A DNA stretch of 64,000 nucleotides, taken from the NCBI RefSeq assembly GCF_003001935.1, contig NZ_PVNG01000003.1:186001-250000 (forward strand), read 5' to 3'. The notes under the pieces were generated by a model. It saw only the letters and a list, made by a program, of their open reading frames with translations, searched no databases and was not told the origin of the DNA. Position 1 is the stretch's first letter. Each line of letters opens with the position of its first letter. Shown here piece after piece: positions 42,830-50,605 of this stretch. Both the position numbers and the translations under genes were made by a program. The stretch is from Nonomuraea fuscirosea. GTDB lineage: Bacteria > Actinomycetota > Actinomycetes > Streptosporangiales > Streptosporangiaceae.

Positions 42830-43448
42830 GCACTACCGGCCGGGCACGCCGTGCTGGGTGGACTACGGGGCGCTGGACCCGGCGGGCGCGCGGGCGTTCT
42901 ACGGGGAGCTGTTCGGCTGGACGTTCCGCGACGAGGGCGGTTACGCCTTCATCGAGCTCGGCGGCCGGGTGGTGGGCGGCTTCGGGCGGGTGCCTCCCGG
43001 GCTGCCGGCCTCGTGGAACACCTACCTGGCGACGCCGGACGCCCAGGCGGCGGCCACTGAGGTCAAGGAGAGGGGCGGGAGCGTGCTCCTCGGCCCGGTC
43101 CCCGCCGGCCGGGACGGGCGGCTGCTGTTCGCGCTGGACGCCTGCGGGGCGCCCTTCGGCCTGTGGGAGGGGCGCAGGCCGGCCGGGATCGTGCTGGTGG
43201 GCGAGCCGGGCACCTGGTGCGGCCACGAGCTGTGGACGTACGACGCGGCCTTCTACCCCGAGCTGCACGAGGCCGAGGTCATGCCGCCGCCGGAGGGGAT
43301 GAGCCCGTGCTGGGTGACGTTCTTCGCCACCGCCGGCCGCGCGGCGACGGCCGCGCGGGCCGTAGACCTGGGCGCCACGATCGTCTCGGGCCGCGACCAC
43401 GCGACGATCGTGCGCGACCCCTGGGGCGCGCTACTGGCGCTGGCGTGA
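42816..43448 (+). CDS. VOC (glyoxalase/bleomycin-resistance-like) family protein
   Basis: Two-module vicinal oxygen chelate protein of 210 residues. Module 1 begins PGTPCWVDYGALDPAGARAF with the FYGELFGW motif, and module 2 begins MSPCWVTFFATAG and ends VRDPWGALLALA. Metal-ligand residues are not clear, so it may bind ligand without catalysis, as in bleomycin-binding resistance proteins. That would suit a sequestering immunity protein for the peptide, but this is inference. It is the last of the coupled FAD oxidase-Rieske-hydrolase set, and its end overlaps an antisense small gene by 18 bases. Confidence 0.82.
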   Translation: MPIHEHYRPGTPCWVDYGALDPAGARAFYGELFGWTFRDEGGYAFIELGGRVVGGFGRVPPGLPASWNTYLATPDAQAAATEVKERGGSVLLGPVPAGRDGRLLFALDACGAPFGLWEGRRPAGIVLVGEPGTWCGHELWTYDAAFYPELHEAEVMPPPEGMSPCWVTFFATAGRAATAARAVDLGATIVSGRDHATIVRDPWGALLALA

Positions 43449-43592
43449 ACGAGCGGTGATGACGAAGAACGCTGCCACGAGGATGGCCCCGACGATGGCG
43501 ACCACCGAGCCCACCGTTTGCCCGATCAGGAAGGCCACGACGACCGCGGCCGCGTAGACCAGGGGGACGACCAGCCGGAGGTTCAATCCCAT
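43431..43592 (-). CDS. very small two-helix membrane protein
   Basis: Open frame of 53 residues starting MGLNLRLVVPLVYAAAVV, with a second hydrophobic stretch from about residue 28 to 44 and a basic tail RSRQRQ. The ATG at 43592 has AGGAG 5 bases upstream, a good ribosome-binding site. Two predicted helices. It converges on and overlaps the VOC gene end by 18 bases. The three 22-bp-period repeats at 43672-43728 lie upstream of it and of the divergent secreted protein. No family recognised. Confidence 0.68.
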   Translation of the reverse strand: MGLNLRLVVPLVYAAAVVVAFLIGQTVGSVVAIVGAILVAAFFVITARSRQRQ

Positions 43593-43671
43593 GAGCGCTC
43601 CTTAGAAGAGAGAACGGACCTCGATTCCAGCATCGGCTCGCCCAGCGCCCGAGGTCCAGCGGGACGGCCGT

Positions 43672-43728
43672 AATTACGCATCGGATCGCCGCGAATTACG
43701 CATCGCGGCATCTGGCCATACGCATCGG
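43672..43728. promoter_or_regulatory. three direct repeats, exact 22-bp period (operator array)
   Basis: The 9-mer TACGCATCG occurs at 43675, 43697 and 43719; the first two copies extend to AATTACGCATCG and the third has CATACGCATCG. The spacing is exactly 22 bp, two helical turns, so bound proteins would sit on one face of the DNA. SARP and OmpR-type winged-helix regulators bind such 11/22-bp direct repeats. The shared TACGCAT core also occurs in the YcaO and precursor control regions. The rest of 43593-43870 contains three CCGAAGC repeats (43811-43843) and nothing else recognisable. Confidence 0.7.
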
Positions 43729-43870
43729 ACCCCGCCACTACGTCGTCGGCGACAATCGCGGATGAGCGTCCGCGGCGACGTCCACGACAGCGCCGCTTGC
43801 AGCCGCCCACCCGAAGCGTCCACCGAAGCCCTCCACCCGAAGCCGTCCGCCCGACCATGGAGACGTCCTG

Positions 43871-44413
43871 ATGAAGTCACGCCTGTTGATCCCGCTGGCC
43901 TGCCTCCTGCTGCTGCTCGCCTCGACCCCCGCCTCGGCCGCCTCCTCCGCCGGTGAGCCCTTATCGCAGGCCGAGGCGATGCGCAGGCTCTCCTTCATGA
44001 TCGGCGCCTGGGCCGGAACCGGCTGGACCATCCTGCCCTCGGGCGCCCGCCAGGAGTTCCTCCAGACGGAGTGGATCCGCTACCAGGCGGGTGACCTGGT
44101 CATCTCCGTCGAGGGACAGGGGCGGGACAAGGCCGATCCGCGGACGATCGTGGACAGCGCGCTCGCCGTGATCAACTACAACGACGTCACGGGGAAGTAC
44201 CGCTGGGAGGCGTTCTCCCGGGGCTTCGTCACCACGGTCGAGCCGGTCGTCGGCGACCACCGGTTCGAGTGGAGCCTCCAGACGCCCACGTTCACCACCC
44301 GCTACACGCTGACGTTCACCGACACGGCCTGGCACGAGATCGGCGAGACCTCGGTCGACGGCGGGCAGAGCTGGCGGCAGAACTTCCAGATGGACCTGCG
44401 CCGGCTCTACTGA
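43871..44413 (+). CDS. secreted protein, DUF1579/lipocalin-like
   Basis: Protein of 180 residues with a signal peptide (LLIPLACLLLLLASTPASA, cleavage after ASA near residue 23), so it is exported by the Sec route. The mature part has the LSFMIGAWAGTGW start and alternating strands of a DUF1579-like calycin fold that could bind a small hydrophobic ligand. A rare TTA codon lies in EPLSQ near residue 31. It stands alone between the 22-bp repeat array and a hairpin. Its role is unknown; a link to the TOMM cluster rests only on position and the shared TACGCAT element. Confidence 0.75.
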   Translation: MKSRLLIPLACLLLLLASTPASAASSAGEPLSQAEAMRRLSFMIGAWAGTGWTILPSGARQEFLQTEWIRYQAGDLVISVEGQGRDKADPRTIVDSALAVINYNDVTGKYRWEAFSRGFVTTVEPVVGDHRFEWSLQTPTFTTRYTLTFTDTAWHEIGETSVDGGQSWRQNFQMDLRRLY

Positions 44414-44428
44414 GGCCGCAAAGCGGCC
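44414..44428 (+). terminator. short hairpin after secreted protein gene
   Basis: GGCCGC, AAA loop, GCGGCC directly after the stop codon. Short stem without T-tract; possible terminator. Confidence 0.5.
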
Positions 44429-44499
44429 GTCTGCTTACCCATGCCGAGAAAAGTTCGACTCTGAGTAATCGACATGTCTCAATCGGTAATCTGTTCGGC

Positions 44500-45122
44500 A
44501 TGTCGCCGACATTAGAACATGAGTACCTCATCGAACTCGTCCGTAACCGCCCATCCCTGGTCACAACCCTGCTGGCCGAAGTGGGCGTTGCGGTGCCGGC
44601 CTTCGACCGGGCCAGGCTGGGCACCGCCGACTTCACCAACTGCAGGCCCACCGAATACCGGGCGGACTCCGTTGTCCTCCTGGATCGAGAGGACAAACCG
44701 GTGCGAGCAGTGGTGCTGGAAGTCCAACGACGATACGACAAAAGGAAAACCTGGTCCTGGCCCGTCTATCTGAGCACCTTGCGGGCGATCGAGGAGTGCC
44801 CGGTGGTGCTTCTGGTCTTCTGTCAGGACGACAAGACCGCGGAGGACTGCTACCCAAGTTCGACGTCGCTCAGTTCGGCAAGGAGATCGGCATGGACGTG
44901 ACCATCGAAGACGCCATGGTCCACCCTTTCGTCCGCGAGCTTGTCGAATACGGCGAGGTGAAGGGTGAGGCCAAGGCTGTCCTCATGATCCTGGACGGGC
45001 GGAAAATCCAGGTCCCGTTCGAAGCGCGGCGTCGGATCCTCGCCTGCACGGACCAGGAAACTCTGAAGACCTGGATCGAAAGGGCGCTCGTCGCCACCAG
45101 TGTCGACGAACTGTTCGACTGA
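44500..45122 (+). pseudogene. broken Rpn/PD-(D/E)xK nuclease-like gene
   Basis: Two fragments of one gene in different frames. The N-terminal part (ATG 44500 to about 44850) encodes LEHEYLIELVRNRPSLVTTL and the nuclease-like core TEYRADSVVLL followed by VVLEVQRRYDK, ending in VLLVFCQDD. The C-terminal part (about 44850-45122, another frame) encodes GEVKGEAKAVLMILDGRK and ends KTWIERALVATSVDELFD. Intact relatives in actinobacteria, from general knowledge of the family, run to roughly 280-300 residues with a long middle region and the same GKAEGEA...VDDLFD tail. Here about 100 middle residues are missing and the frame is lost, so an internal deletion has inactivated it. A TTA codon occurs at residue 5. 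Confidence 0.72.
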
Positions 45123-45136
45123 CTCGCGGGCATAGG

Positions 45137-45166
45137 GCGGGTATGGCGACGTCTCGCCGTACCCGC
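45137..45166. terminator. bidirectional terminator hairpin next to ohrR-like gene
   Basis: GCGGGTATGGCGA (45137-45149) pairs with TCGCCGTACCCGC (45154-45166) with one G-T wobble and a 4-base loop. It touches the stop codon of the MarR gene and follows the broken nuclease gene. Confidence 0.65.
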
Positions 45167-45625
45167 TCACCTGTCGTCGGGGCTGTGGGCCGCCTTGATC
45201 ACGCGGGTCAGCGCGGCGTGCAGGTCCTGCAGTTCTTCGAGGTCCATGCCGAGGCGGGAGACGATGGCCGGCGGGATCTTCTCGGCCTGCGCCCGCAGCT
45301 CGCGCCCGGCCGGGGTGAGGGTCACGACGAGGGAGCGCTCGTCGTGGCTGTTGCGCTCGCGGTTGACGTAACCGAGCGCCTGGAGGCGTTTGAGCAGCGG
45401 GGACATGGTGCCGGGGTCGAGCTGGAGCAACTCGCCCAGCTCTTTGACCGAGAGCGGCTCGTGCTGCCAGAGCGCGAGCATCGCCAGGTATTGCGGGTGG
45501 GTCAGGCCCATGGGCTGCAGCAGCGGCCGGTAGAGCGCGATCACGCTGCGGGAGGCGATGCTGAGGGCGAAGCACACCTGCCGGTCCAGCGCGAGGAGAT
45601 CTGTCGTCTCCGTCACAGGCTCCAT
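45167..45625 (-). CDS. ohrR: MarR family regulator, OhrR-like
   Basis: Winged-helix repressor of 152 residues. The N-terminal QVCFALSIASRS carries Cys18 at the place of the peroxide-sensing cysteine of OhrR proteins. LTHPQYLAMLALWQHEPLSVKELGE leads into the recognition helix LDPGTMSPLLKRLQALGYV and the wing ERNSHDERSLVVTLT. OhrR senses organic hydroperoxides and normally represses ohr. Here no ohr gene is adjacent; the divergent neighbour is a small membrane protein, and a dyad operator lies between. The ATG at 45625 has GGAGG upstream. Confidence 0.87.
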   Translation of the reverse strand: MEPVTETTDLLALDRQVCFALSIASRSVIALYRPLLQPMGLTHPQYLAMLALWQHEPLSVKELGELLQLDPGTMSPLLKRLQALGYVNRERNSHDERSLVVTLTPAGRELRAQAEKIPPAIVSRLGMDLEELQDLHAALTRVIKAAHSPDDR

Positions 45626-45659
45626 GCGATGGCACCTCCGGGGGCATCTGGTAAATTAC

Positions 45660-45686
45660 TTTGTGTACTAACTAATAGTCCACAAA
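45660..45686. promoter_or_regulatory. OhrR-type operator dyad
   Basis: TTTGTGTACTA-N5-TAGTCCACAAA, an inverted repeat with 10 of 11 matching pairs, in the 102-bp gap between the OhrR-like gene and the small membrane protein. AT-rich palindromes of this size are typical OhrR/MarR sites, so autoregulation is likely. Confidence 0.65.
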
Positions 45687-45727
45687 CAGTCTGTACGCAA
45701 ACCTTCGGCCCCTGAAGGGACGTCCCC

Positions 45728-45907
45728 GTGTTTCACCGCAAGTCGATCGAGGAACGCATCGCCGAACGCCAGGCCAAGCTCCCTCCGCTGAAGGAGGGCA
45801 AGCACTTCGAGCACGGCCCGGCCAAGTTCGTGTTCGTCTCGTTGCTGGTGATCGTGGTGCTGGTCCACTTCGGCGGCCTTGCGCTCGTGATGCACTTCTA
45901 CTCCTGA
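45728..45907 (+). CDS. small single-pass membrane protein
   Basis: Open frame of 59 residues starting with GTG at 45728, with GAAGGGA about 8 bases upstream. A charged N-terminus (MFHRKSIEERIAERQAKLPP) precedes one hydrophobic helix (about 35-56, FVFVSLLVIVVLVHFGGLAL). It is divergent from the OhrR-like regulator and shares its operator, so it may be induced by organic peroxide. No family recognised. Confidence 0.68.
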   Translation: MFHRKSIEERIAERQAKLPPLKEGKHFEHGPAKFVFVSLLVIVVLVHFGGLALVMHFYS

Positions 45908-45936
45908 GCGCGGCCGATCCCGGACGGCGGGAGCGG

Positions 45937-46788
45937 TCAGTGCCCTTGGACGTGCGGGAAGACCTGGCTGAAGTCGCGGGCGGCGAGCCGGTCCCGGCGG
46001 ATGCCGAAGATCAGGATGCCGCCGTCCCCGAACATCATCCCATTGTCCTCGTCGAGCTGGAGCAGGGTGACCCACTGGGCGGCCTCCGCCGCGAAGCCGG
46101 GATCCTTCGGGGTCAGCCCCCCGACCCTGTACGCGGCCGCGACCTCGATCGGCGCCTGCAGGGCGTCGGAGTAGCCGCCGACCTGGTGAACCCGGTCACC
46201 TCCCGTGCCGGCGAACTCCGCGAGCAGGTCGCCGAACGGCTCCCCGGATTCCTCCCCCGCTTCCTCCTCCTCCAGATCCTCGTCCGGTTCCTCCTCCACG
46301 GGACGGTCCCAGAACTCCTGCCCCAGATTGACCAGTTCGTCATGGCTCCGCGTCGGCCAGGTGGCCACGGTCCGGGCGGCGAGCGGGGCCTCGGGGAACA
46401 CCCGCGCGTCTCCGCTGACGGGCACGTCGCGCTCAGGCACCCGGACGGCGCCGGGAGGCAGCAGGATCACCCGCGCGGCCGCGTTGTCCCAGGTGCTGAA
46501 GAACAGCAGCGCGCCCTCGGCGGGCAGGTCGACGTCCGTCTCGTACGCCGCGAACGCCGCGCAGTCCAGCTCGGCGAGGAACTGCATCGCCCTGCCCTCG
46601 TCCGCGCCCGGCCACGGCACCCCCTCGGGCAGCCGGGGCAGGCCGCCCAGCCGGCCGACCACGGTCTCGCCCTCCTCGGCCCTCGACAGCCGCACGGCCG
46701 GACGAGCCAGGGCGATGAACGGCGCGGCGAGCTCCTCGGGTAACAGCTCTCGGACGTACCCGGCGAAGTCCTGCATCCAGTCATCCAT
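45937..46788 (-). CDS. DUF1963 (YwqG-like) protein
   Basis: Cytosolic protein of 283 residues of the YwqG/DUF1963 family. Recognisable parts are the N-terminal segment VGRLGGLPRLPEGVPWP, the AMQFLAELDC strand, LLFFSTWDN, and the C-terminal LLQLDEDNGMMFGDGGILIF. An acidic stretch EEEPDEDLEEEEAGEESGE lies near residue 165-185. The biochemical function of the family is unknown. It stands alone, 30 bp from the end of the small membrane protein gene and 54 bp from the sugar permease gene. Confidence 0.82.
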   Translation of the reverse strand: MDDWMQDFAGYVRELLPEELAAPFIALARPAVRLSRAEEGETVVGRLGGLPRLPEGVPWPGADEGRAMQFLAELDCAAFAAYETDVDLPAEGALLFFSTWDNAAARVILLPPGAVRVPERDVPVSGDARVFPEAPLAARTVATWPTRSHDELVNLGQEFWDRPVEEEPDEDLEEEEAGEESGEPFGDLLAEFAGTGGDRVHQVGGYSDALQAPIEVAAAYRVGGLTPKDPGFAAEAAQWVTLLQLDEDNGMMFGDGGILIFGIRRDRLAARDFSQVFPHVQGH

Positions 46789-46842
46789 GCGCTCATCCTG
46801 CCCAGATCCGCTCTCGTACGGAACAGCCGGCGGACGCGGCGT

Positions 46843-47766
46843 TCACCCCTTGACGGCGCCCACGATCACGCCCTTGGTGAAGTGACGTTGCACGAACGGA
46901 TAGATGATCAGAGCCGGGATGACCGCGACCACCACGATGGCCATCTTGATCGCCAGGGTCGGCGGGGCGTCGCCGGTCACGCCGGCCGTGGCCGCGGGCA
47001 GCGGGTTGGAGTCGACCACGTACTGCCGCAGGATCAGGGCGAGCGGCCACTTCCTGGTGTCGTCGATGTAGAGCATCGCGTTGAACCACGCGTTCCAGTA
47101 CCCGACCGCGTAGAACATCGCCACCACGGCCGTCACCGCCTTCGACATGGGCAGCACGATCCGGAACAGGATCCGGAACTCCCCGGCCCCGTCGATGCGC
47201 GCGCTGTCCAGGATCTCCCCGGGGATGCTCATGAAGAACGAGCGCAGCACCACCACGTTGAACGCCGACACGGCCGTCGGCAGGATCAGCGACCAGTAAC
47301 TGTCCTTCAGCCCCAGCCCGCTCACCATCAGGTACACGGGGATGATGCCGGGGATGAAGACGAACATCAGCAGCACGCAGAACAGCAGCGGCCGGTGCAG
47401 GAACGAGCCGGGCCGCGACAGCGAGTACGCGCCGAGGATGCTCACCCCGGCGCTGACCAGCGTCCCGGCCACGGTCACGCCGGTGCTGACCATGACCGCG
47501 TGACTGACCACCGTGTCGGAGAAGATCTGCCGGTAGGCCTCGAACGTGATCCCGTCGGGCATCAGCACGAGCCCGCCCGCCCTGGTCACCGTGGCGGTGG
47601 AGCTCAGGCTGGTCAGCACGATCGTGTAGAGCGGGCCCAGCACGGCCACGACGATGATGGTCACCAGCGTGCCCTTGCCGACTTGGCCGACCGGCGACGG
47701 ACGCTCCTCCCAGGGCGCCAGCCCGGCCGGCCGGCGGGTGCGGGGCCTGCTCGTCAGTGCCGTCAT
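46843..47766 (-). CDS. carbohydrate ABC transporter permease (LplC-like)
   Basis: Membrane permease of 307 residues with six predicted helices and the EAA loop DSARIDGAGEFRILFRIVLP. The C-terminal PFVQRHFTKGVIVGAVKG ending is diagnostic for LplC/YtcP-type CUT1 permeases. It is translated after the partner permease through an ATGA overlap. It imports an oligosaccharide together with the lipoprotein at 48794-50434. No ATPase gene is present. Confidence 0.92.
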   Translation of the reverse strand: MTALTSRPRTRRPAGLAPWEERPSPVGQVGKGTLVTIIVVAVLGPLYTIVLTSLSSTATVTRAGGLVLMPDGITFEAYRQIFSDTVVSHAVMVSTGVTVAGTLVSAGVSILGAYSLSRPGSFLHRPLLFCVLLMFVFIPGIIPVYLMVSGLGLKDSYWSLILPTAVSAFNVVVLRSFFMSIPGEILDSARIDGAGEFRILFRIVLPMSKAVTAVVAMFYAVGYWNAWFNAMLYIDDTRKWPLALILRQYVVDSNPLPAATAGVTGDAPPTLAIKMAIVVVAVIPALIIYPFVQRHFTKGVIVGAVKG

Positions 47767-48740
47767 GATTTCGAATACACCCCTCGCTCGCCGAACGCGT
47801 GCGCCACCCGGTTGGCCGCCACGATGAGCAGCAGCCCCACCAGGCCCTTGAACAGCCCGGCCGCGGCCCCGTAGCCGAGGTCGCCGGTCCGGATCCCCGA
47901 CCAGTACACGAACGTGTCGAACACCTCGGACGCCTCGCTGCCCACGGCGCTGCGCTGCAGCATGAACTGCTCGAACCCGACGTTCAGCGCGTCGCCCAGC
48001 CGCAGGATCAGCAGCAGCACGATCACCGGGCGCAGGCCGGGCAGCGTGATGTGCCACATGCGCCGCCAGCGGCGGGCCCCGTCCACGGCGGCGGCCTCGT
48101 ACAGGTTGGGGTCGATGGTGCTGAGCGCGGCCAGGAAGATGATCGCGCCCCAGCCGGCGTCCTTCCAGATGGTCTGGGAGGTGATCAGCAGGATGAACGT
48201 GTCGGAGTTCGTCATCCAGTCCACGGCCTCGCGGCCGTTCTCCCGCAGGATCTGCGCCAGCAGGCCCGCTCCGCCGAACATCTGCTGGAAGATGGCCACG
48301 ACCAGCACCCAGGAGAAGAAGAACGGCATGTAGACCACGCCCTGCACGAACGCCCGCAGCTTCGCCGAGGCGAGGCTGTTGAGCAGCAGCGCCAGCATGA
48401 TCGGCAGCGGGAAGTAGAAGACGAGCTGGAAGGCGGTGATCGACAGGGTGTTGGTGATCGCGCGCAGGAACTGCGGGTCCTCGAAGAGCAGCGCGAAGTT
48501 CGTGAAGCCGATGACCGGGCTGCCGAGGATGCCGTCGGTGTACGGGTTGTAGTCCTGGAAGGCGATCACGTTGCCGAGCGCGGGGAGCCACCAGAAGGCG
48601 AGCACCACGAGCAGCATCGGCAGGTTCATCACCAGCAGCGGCCAGTCCCTGCGCAGTTTGACCCGCCACGTGGGCCTGGGCGGCGGGGGAGCGGGGCGCG
48701 TGCCGCTCGGGGCGGGCCGCCGGGTCGTCACCGTGCCCAT
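47763..48740 (-). CDS. carbohydrate ABC transporter permease (LplB-like)
   Basis: Permease of 325 residues with six predicted helices and EAA loop EAAAVDGARRWRRMWHITLP. VIAFQDYNPYTDGILGS and NTLSITAFQLVFYFPLPI are typical of LplB/polygalacturonan-type permeases. The ATG at 48740 lies 53 bases after the binding-protein stop. It partners with the permease encoded next. Confidence 0.92.
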   Translation of the reverse strand: MGTVTTRRPAPSGTRPAPPPPRPTWRVKLRRDWPLLVMNLPMLLVVLAFWWLPALGNVIAFQDYNPYTDGILGSPVIGFTNFALLFEDPQFLRAITNTLSITAFQLVFYFPLPIMLALLLNSLASAKLRAFVQGVVYMPFFFSWVLVVAIFQQMFGGAGLLAQILRENGREAVDWMTNSDTFILLITSQTIWKDAGWGAIIFLAALSTIDPNLYEAAAVDGARRWRRMWHITLPGLRPVIVLLLILRLGDALNVGFEQFMLQRSAVGSEASEVFDTFVYWSGIRTGDLGYGAAAGLFKGLVGLLLIVAANRVAHAFGERGVYSKS

Positions 48741-48793
48741 GGCGGCGCCGTCCTGGAGACGTGCTGCGGCGTCGTCGCGTACGTCACGGGGAC

Positions 48794-50434
48794 TCACAGC
48801 CGCCCGTTGTCGCGGGCGACCTTCATGTAGAACTCGCGCGCCTCGTTGCCGCCGCCGTCCTGCCACTCCTTGAGGATCTTGGGCCACTCGGAGACGGGCC
48901 GCTTGCCGCGGTAGATCTCCTGCAGCTTGTCCTCGGTCGGGACCGTCAGCCCGGCCATCTTGGACGGGCGTTCCACCCGGATGCCGACGAACGGGTCGTT
49001 CTCCAGGATCGCCGCCGCCTTGGTCGACCAGTCCCACAGGCCCTGGACCAGGCCCTCGTACTGGCTCATCGCGTTGGCGTTGGGGCGGCCCGACAGGAAC
49101 AGGTACGTGGGCGCGACCTCCTTGCGCCCGAGCGCGGTCTGCTTCACCTTGCCGCCCTCGACCGTGTAGTGCTTGCCCTCGACGCCGTTGGTGACCAGCT
49201 CGTACTCCTGGGTGCCGAACGGCCCCGACGCCCAGTTCGACAGGGCGAGCAGCTCGCGGGTGCGGGCGTCGCCGAGGCCCTTCTTGATGAAGACGAACAT
49301 GCTGGCGGGCTCGTTGCGCCACATGATCGGCTTGCCGCCCGCGTGCGCCGGATAGGGATCGACGATCATCTGCCTGAAGTCGGGGTTGTCGGCGCCGAAG
49401 CGGCCCATGTTCTCGTGCCAGGAGCCGAGGCCGTCCCGGTAGACGATCATCTCGCCGTTGCCGAAGATGGCCTTGTTGTCGGCGTCCTTGTTGGCCACCA
49501 CGTCCGGATGGATGTAGCCGGCCTCGAACAGCTTGGTCGCGAACTCGATGGCGGCGGCCCACTCGGGGGTCTCGTACTTGTACTCGAGCGTGCCGTCGCT
49601 CTTCTTGCGCCACTCGCGCGGCGCGCCGAAGGCCCGCTGGAGCTCCTGGTCCATGCCGCCGCCGTAGGCCCAGCGCTTCTTCCTCGGGTCGGTGAGCTCC
49701 TTGCCGAGCGTGACGAGGTCGTCAGCGCTCCTGGGATGCTCCAGGCCGAGCTCGCGCAGGATGTCGTCGCGGACGAACGTGGCGAAGGGGAACGGGTCGT
49801 TCTGCCACGGGATGCCCTGGAGCACGCCGCCGAAGACGCCGTACTGCCAGGCGGCGGTGTCGTAGTTGGCCAGCAGCGGGAACTCCTTGGCCTTGTCCCC
49901 GGCCAGATAGGGGGACAGGTCGGCGAAGAGCTTGTTGGCGGCCTCGGTGAAGTGGCCGATCTTGATCAGCTCCCACTCGGGGATCATCACCATCTCCGGC
50001 ACGTCGCCGCTGGCCAGGACGGTGCTGAGCTTCTGCCCGTAGGTGTTGCCGTCGGAGATGTTGAAGCGGACCGTGCCGCCGAGCCGCTCGTTGACGGTGT
50101 CGTAGTAGGAGTTGTTGCCGAGCCCCGGCGGCACCGTGCCCCACAGCGGCGTCATCGCGGTCACCTCCTTGCCGCTGGTGAGCGGCTTGGTGGTGACGGC
50201 CCGCACCATCTCGGCGGGGCGGGTCAGGAAGCCGGGCTGGACGAACTCGCTGCCCGGCAGGTCCGGCTTGAGCCCGGGGATCTCGAACGGCGTCCTCGTG
50301 GGCACCAGGCTCTTGAGCTTGTCGGCCGCCACGGCCGTGCCCTTAGACACTTCCTTCTTCTCGGCGCAGCCCGCCACGAGGACGCTCGCGCCTACCAGGC
50401 CGAGAAAGCCCCGGCGGGTTGTTGAGTTCTGCAT
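48794..50434 (-). CDS. TAT-exported sugar-binding lipoprotein (LipO-like)
   Basis: Extracellular solute-binding protein of 546 residues. The signal TTRRGFLGLVGASVLVAGC has a twin-arginine pair (7-8) and a lipobox with Cys23, so it is exported folded by the TAT route and lipidated. The mature part carries VYRDGLGSWHENMGRFG and ALSNWASGPFGTQEYEL segments typical of the large LipO group. It heads the permease operon on the minus strand. The ROK-type dyad at 50477-50492 lies 43 bp upstream of its start. Confidence 0.9.
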   Translation of the reverse strand: MQNSTTRRGFLGLVGASVLVAGCAEKKEVSKGTAVAADKLKSLVPTRTPFEIPGLKPDLPGSEFVQPGFLTRPAEMVRAVTTKPLTSGKEVTAMTPLWGTVPPGLGNNSYYDTVNERLGGTVRFNISDGNTYGQKLSTVLASGDVPEMVMIPEWELIKIGHFTEAANKLFADLSPYLAGDKAKEFPLLANYDTAAWQYGVFGGVLQGIPWQNDPFPFATFVRDDILRELGLEHPRSADDLVTLGKELTDPRKKRWAYGGGMDQELQRAFGAPREWRKKSDGTLEYKYETPEWAAAIEFATKLFEAGYIHPDVVANKDADNKAIFGNGEMIVYRDGLGSWHENMGRFGADNPDFRQMIVDPYPAHAGGKPIMWRNEPASMFVFIKKGLGDARTRELLALSNWASGPFGTQEYELVTNGVEGKHYTVEGGKVKQTALGRKEVAPTYLFLSGRPNANAMSQYEGLVQGLWDWSTKAAAILENDPFVGIRVERPSKMAGLTVPTEDKLQEIYRGKRPVSEWPKILKEWQDGGGNEAREFYMKVARDNGRL

Positions 50435-50476
50435 GGCTCTGCCCCTGTCCCTGTCGGGATGGCCGCTCTAAATTAG

Positions 50477-50492
50477 TTGGTATTCCGACCAA
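50477..50492. promoter_or_regulatory. ROK-type operator between sugar-binding and ROK genes
   Basis: TTGGT-N6-ACCAA within GTTGGTAT-N4-ACCAAAC, identical at all 15 conserved positions to the dyad before the GH31 operon at 6.36 kb. Placed to control both divergent genes. Confidence 0.65.
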
Positions 50493-50562
50493 ACAAATTA
50501 GTAGACTGGGACCGCACCCACAAGTGAGCACGATGGTCACAGGTTGGTGAAGGGAGCCGGCG

Positions 50563-50604
50563 ATGCGGCATGCTGGGGTCACCTCCTGGCGGGAACGGGG
50601 CTGA
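50563..50604 (+). other. possible 13-residue leader ORF before ROK gene
   Basis: ATG at 50563 with AGGGAG 8 bases upstream encodes MRHAGVTSWRERG and stops at 50602-50604, one base before the proposed TTG start of the ROK gene. The good ribosome-binding site serves this frame better than any ROK start, so translational coupling is possible. No homologue recognised. Confidence 0.35.
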
Positions 50605-50605
50605 T

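Noticed and set aside
43811..43843. Three CCGAAGC repeats as a further operator array
   Set aside because: Spacing is irregular (12 and 14 bp) and the motif is GC-rich; no partner regulator suggested.
44500..45122. Programmed frameshift joining the two Rpn-like fragments
   Set aside because: No slippery heptamer was seen at the junction, and about 100 family residues are absent, so deletion is the simpler reading.
45143..45715. 190-codon plus-strand frame opposite the OhrR-like gene
   Set aside because: Antisense to a complete MarR gene with clear motifs and it runs through the operator; shadow frame.
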